The notes under the pieces are model-generated. The model made no database searches. It saw only the letters and a list, made by a program, of their open reading frames with translations, and had not been told where the DNA came from. A DNA stretch of 64,000 bases from Sweltsa coloradensis (taxonomy: Eukaryota > Arthropoda > Insecta > Plecoptera > Chloroperlidae), in assembly GCA_024449915.1 (NCBI GenBank), contig JAMZAV010000100.1, positions 496,001-560,000 on the forward strand. Direction: 5' to 3'. Below are positions 42,298 to 53,881 of the stretch, piece by piece. The stretch's first letter is position 1; each line of letters starts with the position of its first letter. Position numbers and translations under genes: made by a program.

Positions 42298-43647
42298 GTA
42301 CTTGACTATCCCAGTTGCCTAATGGTTTCATCCTCTTGGTTCTCAACACTCTCCTTACAACTCTTCCTTTTAGTTATCTTGTATATTTGGTTTGTAGTTC
42401 ATGTGACATGTGTGCTTCAACTCTTTTCAATTGACCCGTTTGCGTGGAAAGGTATGACCATTTAGAGTTGCTTTGTACTGTTGGCAGAGCTTATTGCTGG
42501 ATACAGATATTAATTTCCTCAACTAGAATAATAATCAGCATTAGTTTGAAGTATATCCCTAACCAGCAACATGTTTATACCCTCCTCGAAATATCTCGTG
42601 ATTGTTATGCTACATTGGCCTGCCTTTCCACCAAGCAGCCCGTACGGACTGCCGCTGTGGCCAGATGCGAGAGATTGGTAAGTAGTCGCCACCTACCCAC
42701 CACGCACAAGCCATGCACATCAATCACTCATTGCAGTTGGGATAGGATACACTTCCGCTCATTAAGTCACTCACCAAGAGATCCAGTTATCACGTGCTAC
42801 TTGTAGAGTTTGTTGAGTTTTCTCTCCCGTGACCAGCTGTTGGTTCCTAGCATGCATTCGTCTGCTTTTGACCAAACCGTAGAGCCAATCATTAGCCAAT
42901 CACGTAATGCAAAACTACAAGATGTAGATTGCCTCATCTCTTTATTCCGGCCCTGATACTTGACCTTATTACTAGTGAACTGGGGAATTAAGACCAAACT
43001 GTACAGTCGTCGACACGGAAATGGTCCCGACATCAATTCAGGAAACTATCAGTCTCATGGTAAAATTGTACAACTACCATACCAAGTCTTTTTCTACCCG
43101 TGCGTTGCAGTTTCTGTGCAACAACTCGCTTGTGTCTTGAGGTCGATTTTCTTGTGTGCGACTGTATAATATTTTTACTCGATAACATTATCTATAGTGC
43201 AGAATGTCTAGTTTCAGATCGTAACGTTCCCTAGACTTTTAATCACTCACACACCCATTATCATATTGACTGTTGTGCTCTCTATATTATATTATATGTG
43301 TTGTATTATTAAGCCTTTGCAATTATTGAACTGCTCGAAGAGTGCTAGCAATACGAGTAGAACTGTTAAACTCGACGGGAATCAACCTCTTTGTTTGTCA
43401 CTTTTACGGCTGCCAAGCTGCATTTTGTATATATTTTTTTATTCATACCATCTCATGTTTTCTGCATTCATGATTTCGTCTCTTCATAAAGAATCCCATG
43501 CTAGCCCCTAATTATGTTTCTAGCTTTCCTAATTCTAATGTCGAGTCATATGATTCCCTATATCATTTAGGCTTATCTTCTCAGCTTCACATTATTAATC
43601 AACATGCTATTTAATTTTCTTATCTTTGTTTCTGTATTTTGTTTTAG
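42298..43647 (+). other. Hinge intron upstream of the 42-nt cassette
   Basis: Contains one in-frame candidate microexon at 42639-42677. Another exon-like piece at 43007-43059 would break the frame and was rejected. Otherwise it is AT-rich intron. The 120-codon open frame at 42444-42806 is in a frame that does not match the gene and is treated as chance. Confidence 0.75.
42639..42677 (+). other. Candidate 39-nt hinge microexon
   Basis: Acceptor TTTCCACCAAGCAG, donor GATTG|GTAAGT (a full consensus). The 39 nt are phase 2 on both sides, exactly as the hinge needs, and open: S-PYGLPLWPDARD-W. A tandem AAGCAG would allow a three-base-longer form, also in frame. I do not recall this peptide in known ELAV proteins. 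Strong splice sites and symmetry support it; lack of a known homologue counts against it. Confidence 0.35.
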
Positions 43648-43689
43648 CACTGGCAAGACCATGCTAGCCATAAACAAAGGCTTACAGAG
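43648..43689 (+). CDS. elav/fne-like: ELAV-like protein, 42-nt cassette microexon in the hinge
   Basis: The acceptor is extremely U-rich (TTTGTTTCTGTATTTTGTTTTAG) and the donor is suboptimal (AGAG|GTCAGT), a typical set-up for regulated inclusion. The 42 nt are phase 2 on both sides and add STGKTMLAINKGLQ, so the hinge reads on into [15 protein letters not shown]. From memory, insect fne/Rbp9 proteins have a nearly identical segment ending AMLAINKGLQRYSPLAG, which makes this call strong. In Drosophila, fne has a hinge mini-exon whose inclusion is blocked by ELAV and allows nuclear FNE when ELAV is lost. Whether this cassette is its equivalent is inference. Confidence 0.88.
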
Positions 43690-43916
43690 GTCAGTATTAT
43701 CGAGTTTTACATTACAACCATAGAACTATTATCATACATCTTGATTTATTTGTTATTTATTTAGCAGTTTCCATGTGACTTGCAGCATGCGATCATGTTT
43801 GGTTCCGACTTTTGGTTCATCTCGTAGTGTCAGCACACTTTTTCCTGCCACCACATACACACACTCTAGTGCCCTCCACGGTTGCGTGTGTCTTGGCGTA
43901 GGCAGACTAGCTCTGA

Positions 43917-44282
<366 letters not shown>

Positions 44283-45501
44283 AATGTTGTCAACGAAACT
44301 GTGTTCTCAACCGCCGCCATATTGGCAGACGCGGTGCATTTCCTGTGACCCATGCTAGTCAGACACGGGGGAATAATGAAGGATGCACTTGACCCAACTC
44401 CACCACTCCATTGAACAGGTTCATCTAAACTATTCACTACTTCAGCCCCTTCATTACGGGGCAAGTGCAACCTTCATCATACAATATTAGGTTTATCTTT
44501 GCAGGTGTATATCGTACTTAAAGTATATTATATACACGTGGATATGTAACTTGGAATCGTACAGCCAAAAAATGAGCTAGTCAAGACAAGTGCAAGGCAG
44601 GTGTTTCCCAAAGATACTCGCTGGGCCGATTTAATGGGACACTTTTACAATGTCACTCATTATACACCCCAATGGGAATCCTCAAAATCTTTAACTGTTT
44701 ATATTCTTCACACGAGTATTTTGTTGACGTTGTTTTGTGTACCTAGTCAGCATATACAATGTTGCCGTAGCTGTCGGTGTTGGGAAGATGTATTGCCAAG
44801 CCTACACCCGGCACCAGGCGAGAACGTTTCCCCAACTTGCGTGCTTACGACCATATTATTTATATACTTGCCATCTTAAATACGTTGCAGACGAACGTAA
44901 TATGCTTAAAGCGTATTCATTTTTAAGACTATATACTTATTAATCATTGTAACTTTAGGCTACTGCAACATTAGCTACCTAAATATTTTATTTATATTAT
45001 TAATGTTTGTGTAGACCTAGTTGAAGGTACAATTAGTTTTTTTTTATAATGTGCCTCAGAATCATTTGGAAGTAATTAGTATTTATAATTACATGCAATT
45101 ATTAATTTTCTTGACATTATGTGTTTAACAAAGACCGTTTTGTTTTCATTTCTGCCAATATATGTATGGCAACATTGGTATAGGGTTTATACCAATTTGA
45201 ATGTTTTCGCTTTGGTTGACTACTTTTGTTTGAGACTTGGAAGGTCGAGTCTCGTTTTGACGCAACGTGTACTACATTCTATTCTATTATTTATGGTTTG
45301 AACTGTCCAGACGATTAAATTTATGATTTTCTGTGTCATTTTTGGTTTCTTTCATTTTGTTTCTTCCTTCTAGCCTTGCCCGCCACTAACCCCTCGTGCT
45401 AAGCTTGTAGCTCCCCGTTCCTCCTTGGTTTGTAGACATTGACGCGTCCCTTATGATTTCTTTGAGAGGTTTTGGGGGAACCACACCGACTTGCACACAA
45501 C

Positions 45502-45507
45502 AATAAA
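45502..45507 (+). promoter_or_regulatory. Candidate proximal poly(A) signal AATAAA
   Basis: A canonical hexamer lies 1.2 kb after the stop, with a second AATAAA-like sequence about 15 bases later. The GU-rich downstream element is not obvious. It could give a short-UTR form. Confidence 0.3.
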
Positions 45508-45802
45508 ACATAATAATTAAATAAATAACTTTAAAATATAAATAATGAAAATAAATCAGGTAACCTATCAAATATGCTGCCCAACTTGATATGTCAACTT
45601 CCACTAAAGAAATTTATTTTTGTAAGAACACTTGTCAAATTTAACAAATGCATTCCTAGTGGGCAAAAAAGGTTTTAAAAGAAGAAGAAAAACACGCAGA
45701 AATTTATCAATATCCCACGAACAAGAGTTTGTATCTGTTCGTATTTTTAACATTTCTATAGTAAGAGCGAGTTGGTTCTGTCCCTGTTCCCTCGGAGGGT
45801 GG

Positions 45803-45948
45803 TATAGTTGTTCCGAAGCAAGTAAGCAGATGCTGACGTCACCGGCGGGTGGATTGCAGCCAATCAGCGGTCACCAATTTAAAATACTGGTCGCTCATTG
45901 GCCCGCCGAAACCGCGCGCATCGGCATGCTTGCTGCGGAACAACTATA
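45803..45948. mobile_element. 146-bp palindromic MITE with TATA flanks
   Basis: The left end is TATAGTTGTTCCGAAGCAAG and the right end, reverse-complemented, is TATAGTTGTTCCGCAGCAAG: 19 of 20 match. TATA (or TA) at both edges fits a target-site duplication, as in Tc1/mariner-like elements. The GC-rich interior is also partly palindromic, with GATGC, CGGCGGG and CCAAT...AGCG blocks in both arms. It contains TGACGTCA (45834-45841), CCAAT at 45860-45864 and 45874-45878, and inverted CCAAT at 45897-45901. It sits in the presumed 3' UTR. The family is unknown to me. Confidence 0.75.
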
Positions 45949-48900
45949 TGTGTGTCTTCCAATGCAGGCCCTCGGGCACCCAACAGCCACTCGCCGCCCT
46001 CCCAGAGGAGTCGGAAAACAAACTGAGCGACAACTTGAATACAAAATTTGGATAGACCTAATCTTTCATGGTCACACTTGTAAAGATTAAAAAAAGAAAT
46101 GTATATATATTATACTTTGCCTGAGATTAGGAAAGAGATAGAGAAACCTTTTTGATAAAAAAACTTTATCATGCTGTTGAGGATAAGAGTTTAACTACAA
46201 AAGAGTAGATTATTGATCAAGTTCATTCAGTAAAATCGATGCACTTTTTCAGTGTTATTTGACCCTTCATAAATCAACGAAGAAAGCTGTACGTTTAGTG
46301 TTACTTGTGAACATTCCCGATGACGTTTTCACGGTTTGACCCTTTATATTATAGAGTTCATTGCTTATCACGTGAAATCTATTGAGAGTTGCGTTAAATT
46401 TCCATGGGAGTCAAGAGTCGCGTTCCAGCTCTTGGTTTTGCGCCATCCCTTAGAGTTGCGAGACCACCTTAGGCTAAAGATGTGGAATATATTGTATGAT
46501 ACTCAAAATAATGGTGCATACATCTGTTAAATTCTTTATAAACAAACTGTACAGAGAATCGAAGAGCGATTTCCATGAGGACAAATGAATACTTTCGAGC
46601 CCAATGTGATGAGATTCCACTAGTTCATAGTGATTCTTAGGAAAAGGGGCGAAGGATTATTTGGGGTTGTGGATACTAGTTTTCAAAACTGCTTCTGCAT
46701 TTATCAAGATTGTGATTGATACCTGTTCATATTCTACATACGGTAGAGATACGTTTCGAAGCTTTAGAAGACTCGTTCACATATTTATCGGAAGCAATTT
46801 TTTGCCAAAATGGTATTGACTAAATGTGGGAAAAACTAGCGAGTTTGTTAACTTGTGTATTTTCCTCGTTCTCAGTAATAGTGGTTTGCTTGATTATACA
46901 TTTTGAAATACGTATAACTTGATTCTTCTTATATAATTAAAGTTTACTTTCAACTAGTGCAAGACCAGTCATTTGCAGTCTAACGCGGGTTGGGTTCTTG
47001 GCTGCGCCGTTCAACTCGATAATACTGTATTTCTACCCGACGTCGTGCAACCTTCCGACTCTTTAACTGGCCTAATATTAGAACAAAAGAAAATCACCTG
47101 TGAATATAGTGTTGGTAGCGGCGCGCTCGGGTTCAGGTGTGGACTGCACTTGAAGGCGCTTGCTGTTTTTCTCTAGATCTTCTCTTTGTGTGGCGTAGCT
47201 CTAGGTTGTAATTTGTAAGTGATTATATTTCTTGCTATTTCTTGCTCTATTATTCTTGTGCGGTGAGAGAGCCCGGAGGCAAGGCCTGGGTTACCTCATA
47301 CATTGCCAGCACCGGGAGACTAACATTAGTTCCCGGGCAGGACTGACAAACTGAATATTTTGTGACTAAGCATTCCATAAAAAAAAACTTTTATAGAAGA
47401 TACAAAAGGTTGCCGTAATGCGGAACCTTTAAAACTGTAATTGATGCAATAACTTGTAAGTTGTTTAAAAGTGTAGCTTTAGATGGAGTGGACGCCATAT
47501 GGATGCACTGGCCATTGAGCGGAGAGTAATCCGGTAGGCGTACTCTCTGCTCGATGCTGCACACTGCACACGATTCCTATATTTTATTCCCTGCTCACTC
47601 GAGTAACAAATGTGGACATTTTAAGAATATCTCTCAAGTATTTTGTGGCGTATTTGTTACTTGGTTTGTGAGCGGCCATTCTGGTTACATACCCCACCCC
47701 TCAGCTCCTCCAATTTCACCAGAACTAATAGTTGTAGTAGTTTTTCTCCTTGCATATTTATAGTAAGTACCGTGGGATGACCGGTAATGCTTAAAGCACA
47801 AGGACATTTTGAAACAAAGTGAGTTTGGTCTGTTAAGTACTGTAATTAATTATTCTCTATGCTAAACGTAAAGCCGTTTGTTCCCCTGTAACTACCGCGC
47901 TCTCTGGCCGTGGTGCCGAGAGCAAGCAGTTGCTGCGCCCGCGCCCGCTGTGTCTACGTCTGCCCAGCAGCAGAGCGCATATGCGTACCTGCCAAGGTCT
48001 TTATTGCTTCTGTCTAGTGTCACATTGCATTTAGGTGTATGTATTTGATGGGTTGTATTTATCCAATGAAATGAATTCACTACTTCATGTTTTTCATCTA
48101 GTTGTAGGTTTCTATTGGGTAGTCAGGTTGCCCGCACCACGTGTACGGGCAACACTAGAGCTAGAGCTTTTACCCTTGGTTGTCTTTGTGTTTAGCTGTA
48201 ATTTATTGTATAACTTATTATAACACTGGATAATGGGTTGGACTTTGGTTATCTTTTGAGTTCCAGGAAAAGGAAAACAGCAAAAAGGGAAGATGCAAGG
48301 GAAATATGATTTTGAAAGTTAATCAGAAAAGCTGGAAAGATTGCTAACTAGAATGGCCAAATTCTATCCCATTTAATTTATTGTCTTTATTGTTAAGTGT
48401 AAGAAACTAGTCAGTTTATAAGCATTTTGTTTAGCGTAATTTTGTGAATTGCTTGGTTCCAAGTCGAAGTACATAATATTGTGGTGAGCCAACAGTCATC
48501 ATGCGTTCCATCATTTCAACCCAAGGATCTCTTGTTGGATGGAGAACTAAGCGTTATCCTGACATAGTATTGGTTGTATTGCAATGTTTGTACTTTTCCA
48601 TGTTGAGAACTCGAGATACAATAAATAGTTGGAAAAATAGCATTTATCGATACGATTTGAATGTTGTGTATAAATCAATCAATTTTCATAATGAAATCAC
48701 TACTTACTTTCAGCTGGTGTCAACACTATAGGCATTCCGTTTCCCATGTGAGACCATTTGGTTTACATATTTAGACAAGGCATCCTTGGTGTGAAATATA
48801 TTTAATTCTATTTAATAGATTGAAAAGTCAGGGAATATCATAAAATAGGCCTAGGCTGTTAAACCAGTTTTTTCTTTAAAATTCTCTCTGTCTCTCAACT

Positions 48901-49082
48901 TCTTACCTGAAAATACTGTCAGATATGATTCTGCAATTTTTAGACATTAATATACTCATTGTCATGGCAGTGGCATTTCTAGTCATCTTTCTGATTATCT
49001 ATTTTTCCATGTTTACATTAATTGTTACAACCTGTTCAATTTTGTAAGCAAGGAATATATTGCCTATACGTAATGATATTTT

Positions 49083-49088
49083 AATAAA
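49083..49088 (+). promoter_or_regulatory. Candidate distal poly(A) signal AATAAA
   Basis: The canonical hexamer is followed by TTAGTGTTGG and, about 60 bases on, by GGTGGTGTGTGT, giving plausible GU-rich downstream elements. It is a sensible end for an approximately 4.8-kb 3' UTR, but this is unproven. Confidence 0.35.
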
Positions 49089-49105
49089 TTAGTGTTGGAC
49101 TAAAG

Positions 49106-51313
49106 TGTCGCTATCTCCTTATTCCCGATGATTCTCCTGTGGTCCCGGGCGGGTGGTGTGTGTACTAGTACTAGCTTCGGGCGCCCTTGACGCACGACCC
49201 TGCCTGCGTAAGTATCTCGTGGTTACGCCGTTTCAACAAGATTTACCTTATACAACTTGCCGTTACAATAAGTGAGTATTCAGTCGAGTGGACTGAAATT
49301 TATAACATGGCTGAACATGGTATTCAATGGTCGAAAATGTAACTGCTTCAAAGCAACAACTTCCAAAGGCAAACAGAAATTATTTATCAACGTCCCCAAA
49401 TATAATAGGATACATAATACTAAATAGATTCAAACGAAATAGATTTGCTGTTCCATCCGAAACTTTTGCCCTCTTTCACCTTTCCTCTTAAATTCAACCG
49501 TCGTAAGTTTAGTAGCAAAGAACCCATTTATCTTATATATATAAAAAACTTCATACTGAACCAGTAAACGCAAGTTCAGCTATCTTGAGATTGCAGAACA
49601 TCTACAACGAAGATATATCTACGAGTTTCATATTTCACTGGCTGTCAAGTCAACCTACTCCTTCCCTCCCACGCTTCAAAACTCTCGACGTTTCCAAGAA
49701 AGTTCGAGTTCACATACCCAAGCACTTCGAACATTTTAACAGAAACACATTTCCAAAAGCCAATTATGTGTCTGTTGTAGATGCAAATAACGGCTAATTG
49801 ATTATGTTAATACTATGCCGAGATGTGACATTTTAGTAGCATAATAATTTTCCTGTCTTGCAATAATATGATGAGTAAGGTTTCAAATAACAAGCTAAGA
49901 AAATAATCGTGTTTTCCGAAAGCTGTCATCGTAATGATTTAAATTCTCAAGTGGTTCGAGCAGCGGTTTTTCCATCCAATCCTTTTAGATCGGAATGGCC
50001 ATTTTCACAAACTATATGTCTTATTTGTAAGAATCTACCGTGTCGTTATACTTGACACGTATCTTCCACTTGTCCCCCTATCCATGTATTGAATAATCGT
50101 TTAGTATATAAAGACTACATAACGTAATTGTGTTTTTTCGCGTGGCGGGGTAACTGCTTTCGCCTCGGAAAAAGTCAAATTTTTTGTCACTGAGTGTGTT
50201 GGAACTATTTGAGGGTAAATACTTATACGCCGAAAACTTGACTATATTTTACTTAACCGTAAATATATATTTAAAAAAACAAGGTTTCTAATCTTTTCTC
50301 GTAAATGGTAAAACCAATTCGAATAAAGTTCGATCAAAAACTCTTTTCCTGACACATATTTCTTGTCTCATCACTCGTAAGGTGGTACATAAATAATTTT
50401 TAAATTAAAATCCACCCTCAATTCAATATATCCTACGTATTTGGTGTTTCATCTTGGCTGTTGTTTGAGTTATCCCCTCGAAGATAAACGTGACAAAGTC
50501 GTACATATTCCCACTAAAATAAAAACGATCAAGAAAGAAAACTAGAATTACTTATTTTAATAAGTGTTTATTGGACATAAATAACACTGTTCTTTATCAA
50601 TATTTATTAAATTATTAGTGATATTTCGATTTTTATTCAAAAATCTTTTTCAAACTGAAGGTTGACAAAAGAAAAATTAACAACAATCCATAAAAACAAA
50701 ATGACCATGAAACATATCTGCCAACACAATTGATGAAAATAAAATAAAAACATGACAAAAATAAAATATACATTGCACTAGATCACAAAAATTGGTGGAG
50801 ATGAGTTAATTACAAGTTATTAACAATATAAAAATATACATTACGTTGGATTGGATCTAGGCCTAGATGTACTAGGGCAGAAAATATTCCATAGGTGAAC
50901 ATTGTGCACTGGGAGTACTCATGATGTTAGAATTACAAGAATAAATAACTTCTTGGAGAATTTAGAGAAGGAAAAATGTCCAAACAAACGACGTGAAGAC
51001 TGCCGTCTAAAAGTGGGCACTAGTCATGGTATTGTTAAATTTATTTCATTTGAGGTGGCCAGACACTCCTATCCTGTCGTATTCCTCGCTTCCTCAATAT
51101 ACTCTGATTTGTGTATTGGTTTCATGTCCCATTCTTCAAGAAAAAGAATTCCAGTCTGCAGTCTACCCACATGGTCGTATCGATGGAGAGATTACCCCCT
51201 CCACGTTCCTATAGAGAACGGAATTAGAGAAAGAAAATACGTATCCACATTTTAATTTTTTTTATTCACATGTTAACTACAATCGTTTTATTAAAGTTAA
51301 ATAGTTTTAAAAA
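49106..51313. other. Intergenic-like region, no supported gene
   Basis: AT-rich sequence without recognisable coding potential. The 117-codon + frame at 50902-51255 has no family resemblance. Around 50565, TTTATT on the + strand is AATAAA on the minus strand and could be the poly(A) signal of a convergent minus-strand gene whose last exon would be 51314-51421. Confidence 0.5.
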
Positions 51314-51421
51314 TTACAAACTCAAAATATTTCTTTCGTTCGGATAGTCAACCGGTGGATGGCAACCAACATCTTGGGTGGATTCTTGTTCAAGTACTTT
51401 ACGAACACTTCTATGTGTCAG
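51314..51421 (-). CDS. Candidate terminal exon of an unidentified minus-strand gene
   Basis: Read on the minus strand, a strong acceptor (CCATTTTTTCTCTTGGCAG) precedes 35 open codons and a TAA. The peptide begins LTHRSVRKVLEQESTQDVGC and continues HPPVDYPNERNILSL. Its composition looks protein-like (charged, with proline and aromatic residues). I do not recognise a family and assign no function. An open minus stretch at 51605-51866 and a minus AATAAA near 50565 fit a gene converging on the ELAV-like gene. A 35-codon open stretch can arise by chance, so confidence is low. Confidence 0.3.
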   Translation of the reverse strand: MTHRSVRKVLEQESTQDVGCHPPVDYPNERNILSL

Positions 51422-51604
51422 CTGCCAAGAGAAAAAATGGTAAAAAGTCTGAGAATAGTTTTCACTAGCTAGTTTCTTTAGCTAAAACCAGTAGCACTAA
51501 TTGGCATTATTGGAAAAACAAAACAATATTGTCATTAGTTAATTATTGGTATAGGTCTACACTTTGAATGCTTGGTTGATTAGAACCTATTCTTAATAAC
51601 CCAA

Positions 51605-51866
51605 GAGAATTAAGTGATTATGATTGAATTATGAAGCATTTTTTTGATGCCCTGCTGCAAATTATCTCTTGTTTTATTGGCCTTGACACATCTTGATTTG
51701 CCAGCCACAACGTATGTACCCTTAAACATCTGACTGTGTGTAAAGTGGGCTTTTTCGCTGTTACAGTATAAAAGTCCGTCGGTGTAGCAGAACCAAATGT
51801 CTTGTAAACTATCATTTTGGAATTCAAAATTTTGGCCAACGACAACTAGTTTAAGAAATTGTGGTT
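51605..51866 (-). other. Open minus-strand segment, possible exon of the same unidentified gene
   Basis: Two minus-strand frames are open together here. One, of about 86 codons ending in TAA, includes WFCYTDGLLYCNSEKAHFTH and GTYVVAGKSRCVKANKTRDN. The other starts after an acceptor-like AAACTAG at 51845 and reaches a possible donor AAGG|GTACAT at 51720, giving 42 codons in phase 0 that would join in frame to the exon ending at 51314. I cannot tell which frame, if either, is used, and recognise no domain. Confidence 0.2.
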
Positions 51867-52149
51867 GTTTTTTATATTACGAATCGGTGGTCAAAGTGCG
51901 TTTCCGAAGGTGTTGAGATACCCGCGGCCATGGACTTTTTCACTGGAAGTGGACTAGCCCCTATAAAAATAAAATAGGCACTGTTTTTCCATCTGGGTGA
52001 ACAGCTATTTGTACCATTTTTCGGGCACTCTTATGAAAACATTTTACATTTGAAAATTCTATTACCAACACAACAACTGTTTTATGGCAATTGGAATTAT
52101 GGCTTTTCGTCTCATATTCTAAAACGATACTACTCGAGGTTTATCGAAT

Positions 52150-52250
52150 CGAAGAATGGCAACTCCACTCCACATTCATGCCCAAGCCAGGATTCGAGCC
52201 TCAACGCAGTATTACCAGAAAGTCTAGCCGACATCGACCACTACCAGGCC
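52150..52250 (-). repeat. tRNA-derived SINE-like fragment
   Basis: The minus strand carries GGCTCGAATCCTGGCTTGGG, a polymerase III box-B-like and T-arm-like sequence, preceded by a segment that could be a degenerate D-arm or anticodon region (TAGTGGTCGATGTCGGCTAG). It is not a complete tRNA. Confidence 0.45.
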
Positions 52251-52736
52251 TACGGTAAATACGGGAAAAAAATACAATATTTCTAGACTCGTGAAAAGTC
52301 ACCAATACACATTGCACTATAAAATTGGGTCATTAAATAATATGGTTGATGATTATTGGTTGTATTGCTCAAATATTAACCGAGTGGCGACGTTGTGGTA
52401 ACACGTCAGTTAGAAAACCTGTGGAGACATGGACATGGATGGTGGCATAACCATGGGATATTGTTGTTGTTAACATTGGCTAAACTATCTGTTCACGCTC
52501 ATCCTCAAACGAGGTTTACATTTAGTAAAAACCTGTGGAAATATTTGATTTAAATACTAAACACTCGGGAGAGGTGTTTGGCAAAATGATATGATTTTAT
52601 TTCAACTCCCAATACGACGAATATAAAATTAATAAATAATAAGTGGAATGGAAAGCGCATGAAGATTACAATGACAACATTACGGAGAAATTAATGTATC
52701 ATACGTATGAGGTGAGTTGGGGTTTTACTGGAGTTT

Positions 52737-52752
52737 CCCCCCCCCCCCCCCC
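52737..52752. repeat. Poly-C tract
   Basis: A homopolymer of 16 C residues. Confidence 0.95.
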
Positions 52753-53261
52753 ACTCTAATTGGGCGTGAGTACCAATCCCGTGTAATACATAAATTTGCT
52801 AAATTATTCTAAACGCTCTTCCTAGATACCACTCATTGTTTCAAATAGCATAACTGTATTAATAGAGACGTAAATGAAGAACGACCGAAGATGCCAGCAA
52901 AGCAGTGAGTTGACGACAAGAGTAGCAATATAGGTCAGCTACAGCGTCGCGACGGTGTGAGTATATACTCATAAACACGACCACACGCTGACATTAACTA
53001 CTGCCTGCTGTGACCTGATGTTTATGTCCAGTTCTATAAATACACTAAGTTAGTGGGTGGAATTCGATTCAATTTGTTGATGAAATGTTTGCTCTACGGT
53101 TTATGTCAGTTTCTTTTCTCTCTCTCATAGGTAGAGATGTGCAAAAATGTTTTTTTAAAGTTCGCGTCTTAAAAATAAAATTTCACGATTTTTCGGTATT
53201 CACAAAAAAAAAGTTGTGTTTTAATAATTATCATTATCACAAATTCCAGGACAATTATTAT

Positions 53262-53332
53262 TAATTTATTTATTTATTAGATATTGCTTAACGTCTCATA
53301 TTTATGCAACTTGGCTAATCGAGACGAAGGGA
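53262..53332 (-). repeat. SINE tail-like block inside the hAT element
   Basis: On the minus strand the block reads CGTCTCGATTAGCC, then TGCATAAATATGAGACGTTA AGCAA, then an (AAAT)n tail. The + strand stretch TTGCTTAACGTCTCATATTT is nearly identical to 55358-55377 (TTGCTTAGCGTTTCATATTA). The A-rich tetranucleotide tail marks a retroposed copy in minus orientation. Confidence 0.5.
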
Positions 53333-53738
53333 GGGACGTAAGGGATGACGCGGGGGGACAAGGGGTGGACTGGCCTGTGCTGGTCAGAACCAGCCACAAG
53401 CGTATGGGGAGGGCAGGGGTTCCCCCACGTCGTGGTCGTCTCCGTCTGTGTCATCATCCGTCCGTGTTGTCATTGTCGTCGCCGTCGGGGAGGTAGTCAA
53501 AGGGAAGGGGAAAGTTCCCCGACGACGACCCAGAGCTCGCCATTAGTTTCAGGGAGAAGAACTCCCCTAATCACGGGCCAAACCACGAGAAGGTTGCGAG
53601 TTGGAATTTGATGGCCCATGATTAATTTAAGAGAAAAACAAGCACATGAGAGTGAGAAACTGTTTTATAATTTTGATCTCAATTTCAACCTCGTTCTCAA
53701 AGTTTCCGACAGTTTTTACCACATGATTAATTTCGACT

Positions 53739-53881
53739 ACCCGGCACCTCCACCAAAATTATGAAATGATGCATTTTTTGTGTAATATAAATATTTTGAT
53801 ATGAAGTATTTTGAGCTTACTCGTGTACAAACGATTATTACGATCTCACAATCGCGTTTCATGACCCGGCACCTCCACCAT
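53739..53881 (+). repeat. Two CCCGGCACCTCCACCA motifs, about 125 bp apart, inside the hAT element
   Basis: The motif appears at about 53739-53757 and again at 53864-53880, followed near 53915 by a degenerate CTACCTCCACCTCTACCAAA. This is a tandem-like arrangement of the family's closing sequence. It shows that the hAT element either captured the repeat or was invaded by it. Confidence 0.55.

Larger units (their letters stand above)
44283..49105 (+). other. Probable long 3' UTR of the ELAV-like gene
   Basis: No recognisable coding sequence follows the stop. The region is AT-rich with many U-rich stretches on the + strand, including TATTTTATTTATATTATT-like AU-rich stretches near 44985. Candidate poly(A) signals AATAAA lie at 45502-45507 and 49083-49088, the latter followed within 10 bases by GTGTTGG. 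Neural elav-family genes are known for extended 3' UTRs, often bound by ELAV itself. The length of this UTR is inference. The 152-codon open frame at 45632-46090 runs through a palindromic repeat and is rejected. Confidence 0.5.

Noticed and set aside
43007..43059. Exon-like segment in the hinge intron with donor ATG|GTAAAA
   Set aside because: The length of 53 nt breaks the frame, so joining it to RRM3 gives an early stop; the acceptor lacks a pyrimidine tract.
45632..46090. 152-codon + strand open frame downstream of the ELAV stop
   Set aside because: It runs through the 146-bp palindromic MITE, whose GC-rich sequence explains the lack of stops; the peptide has no known features.
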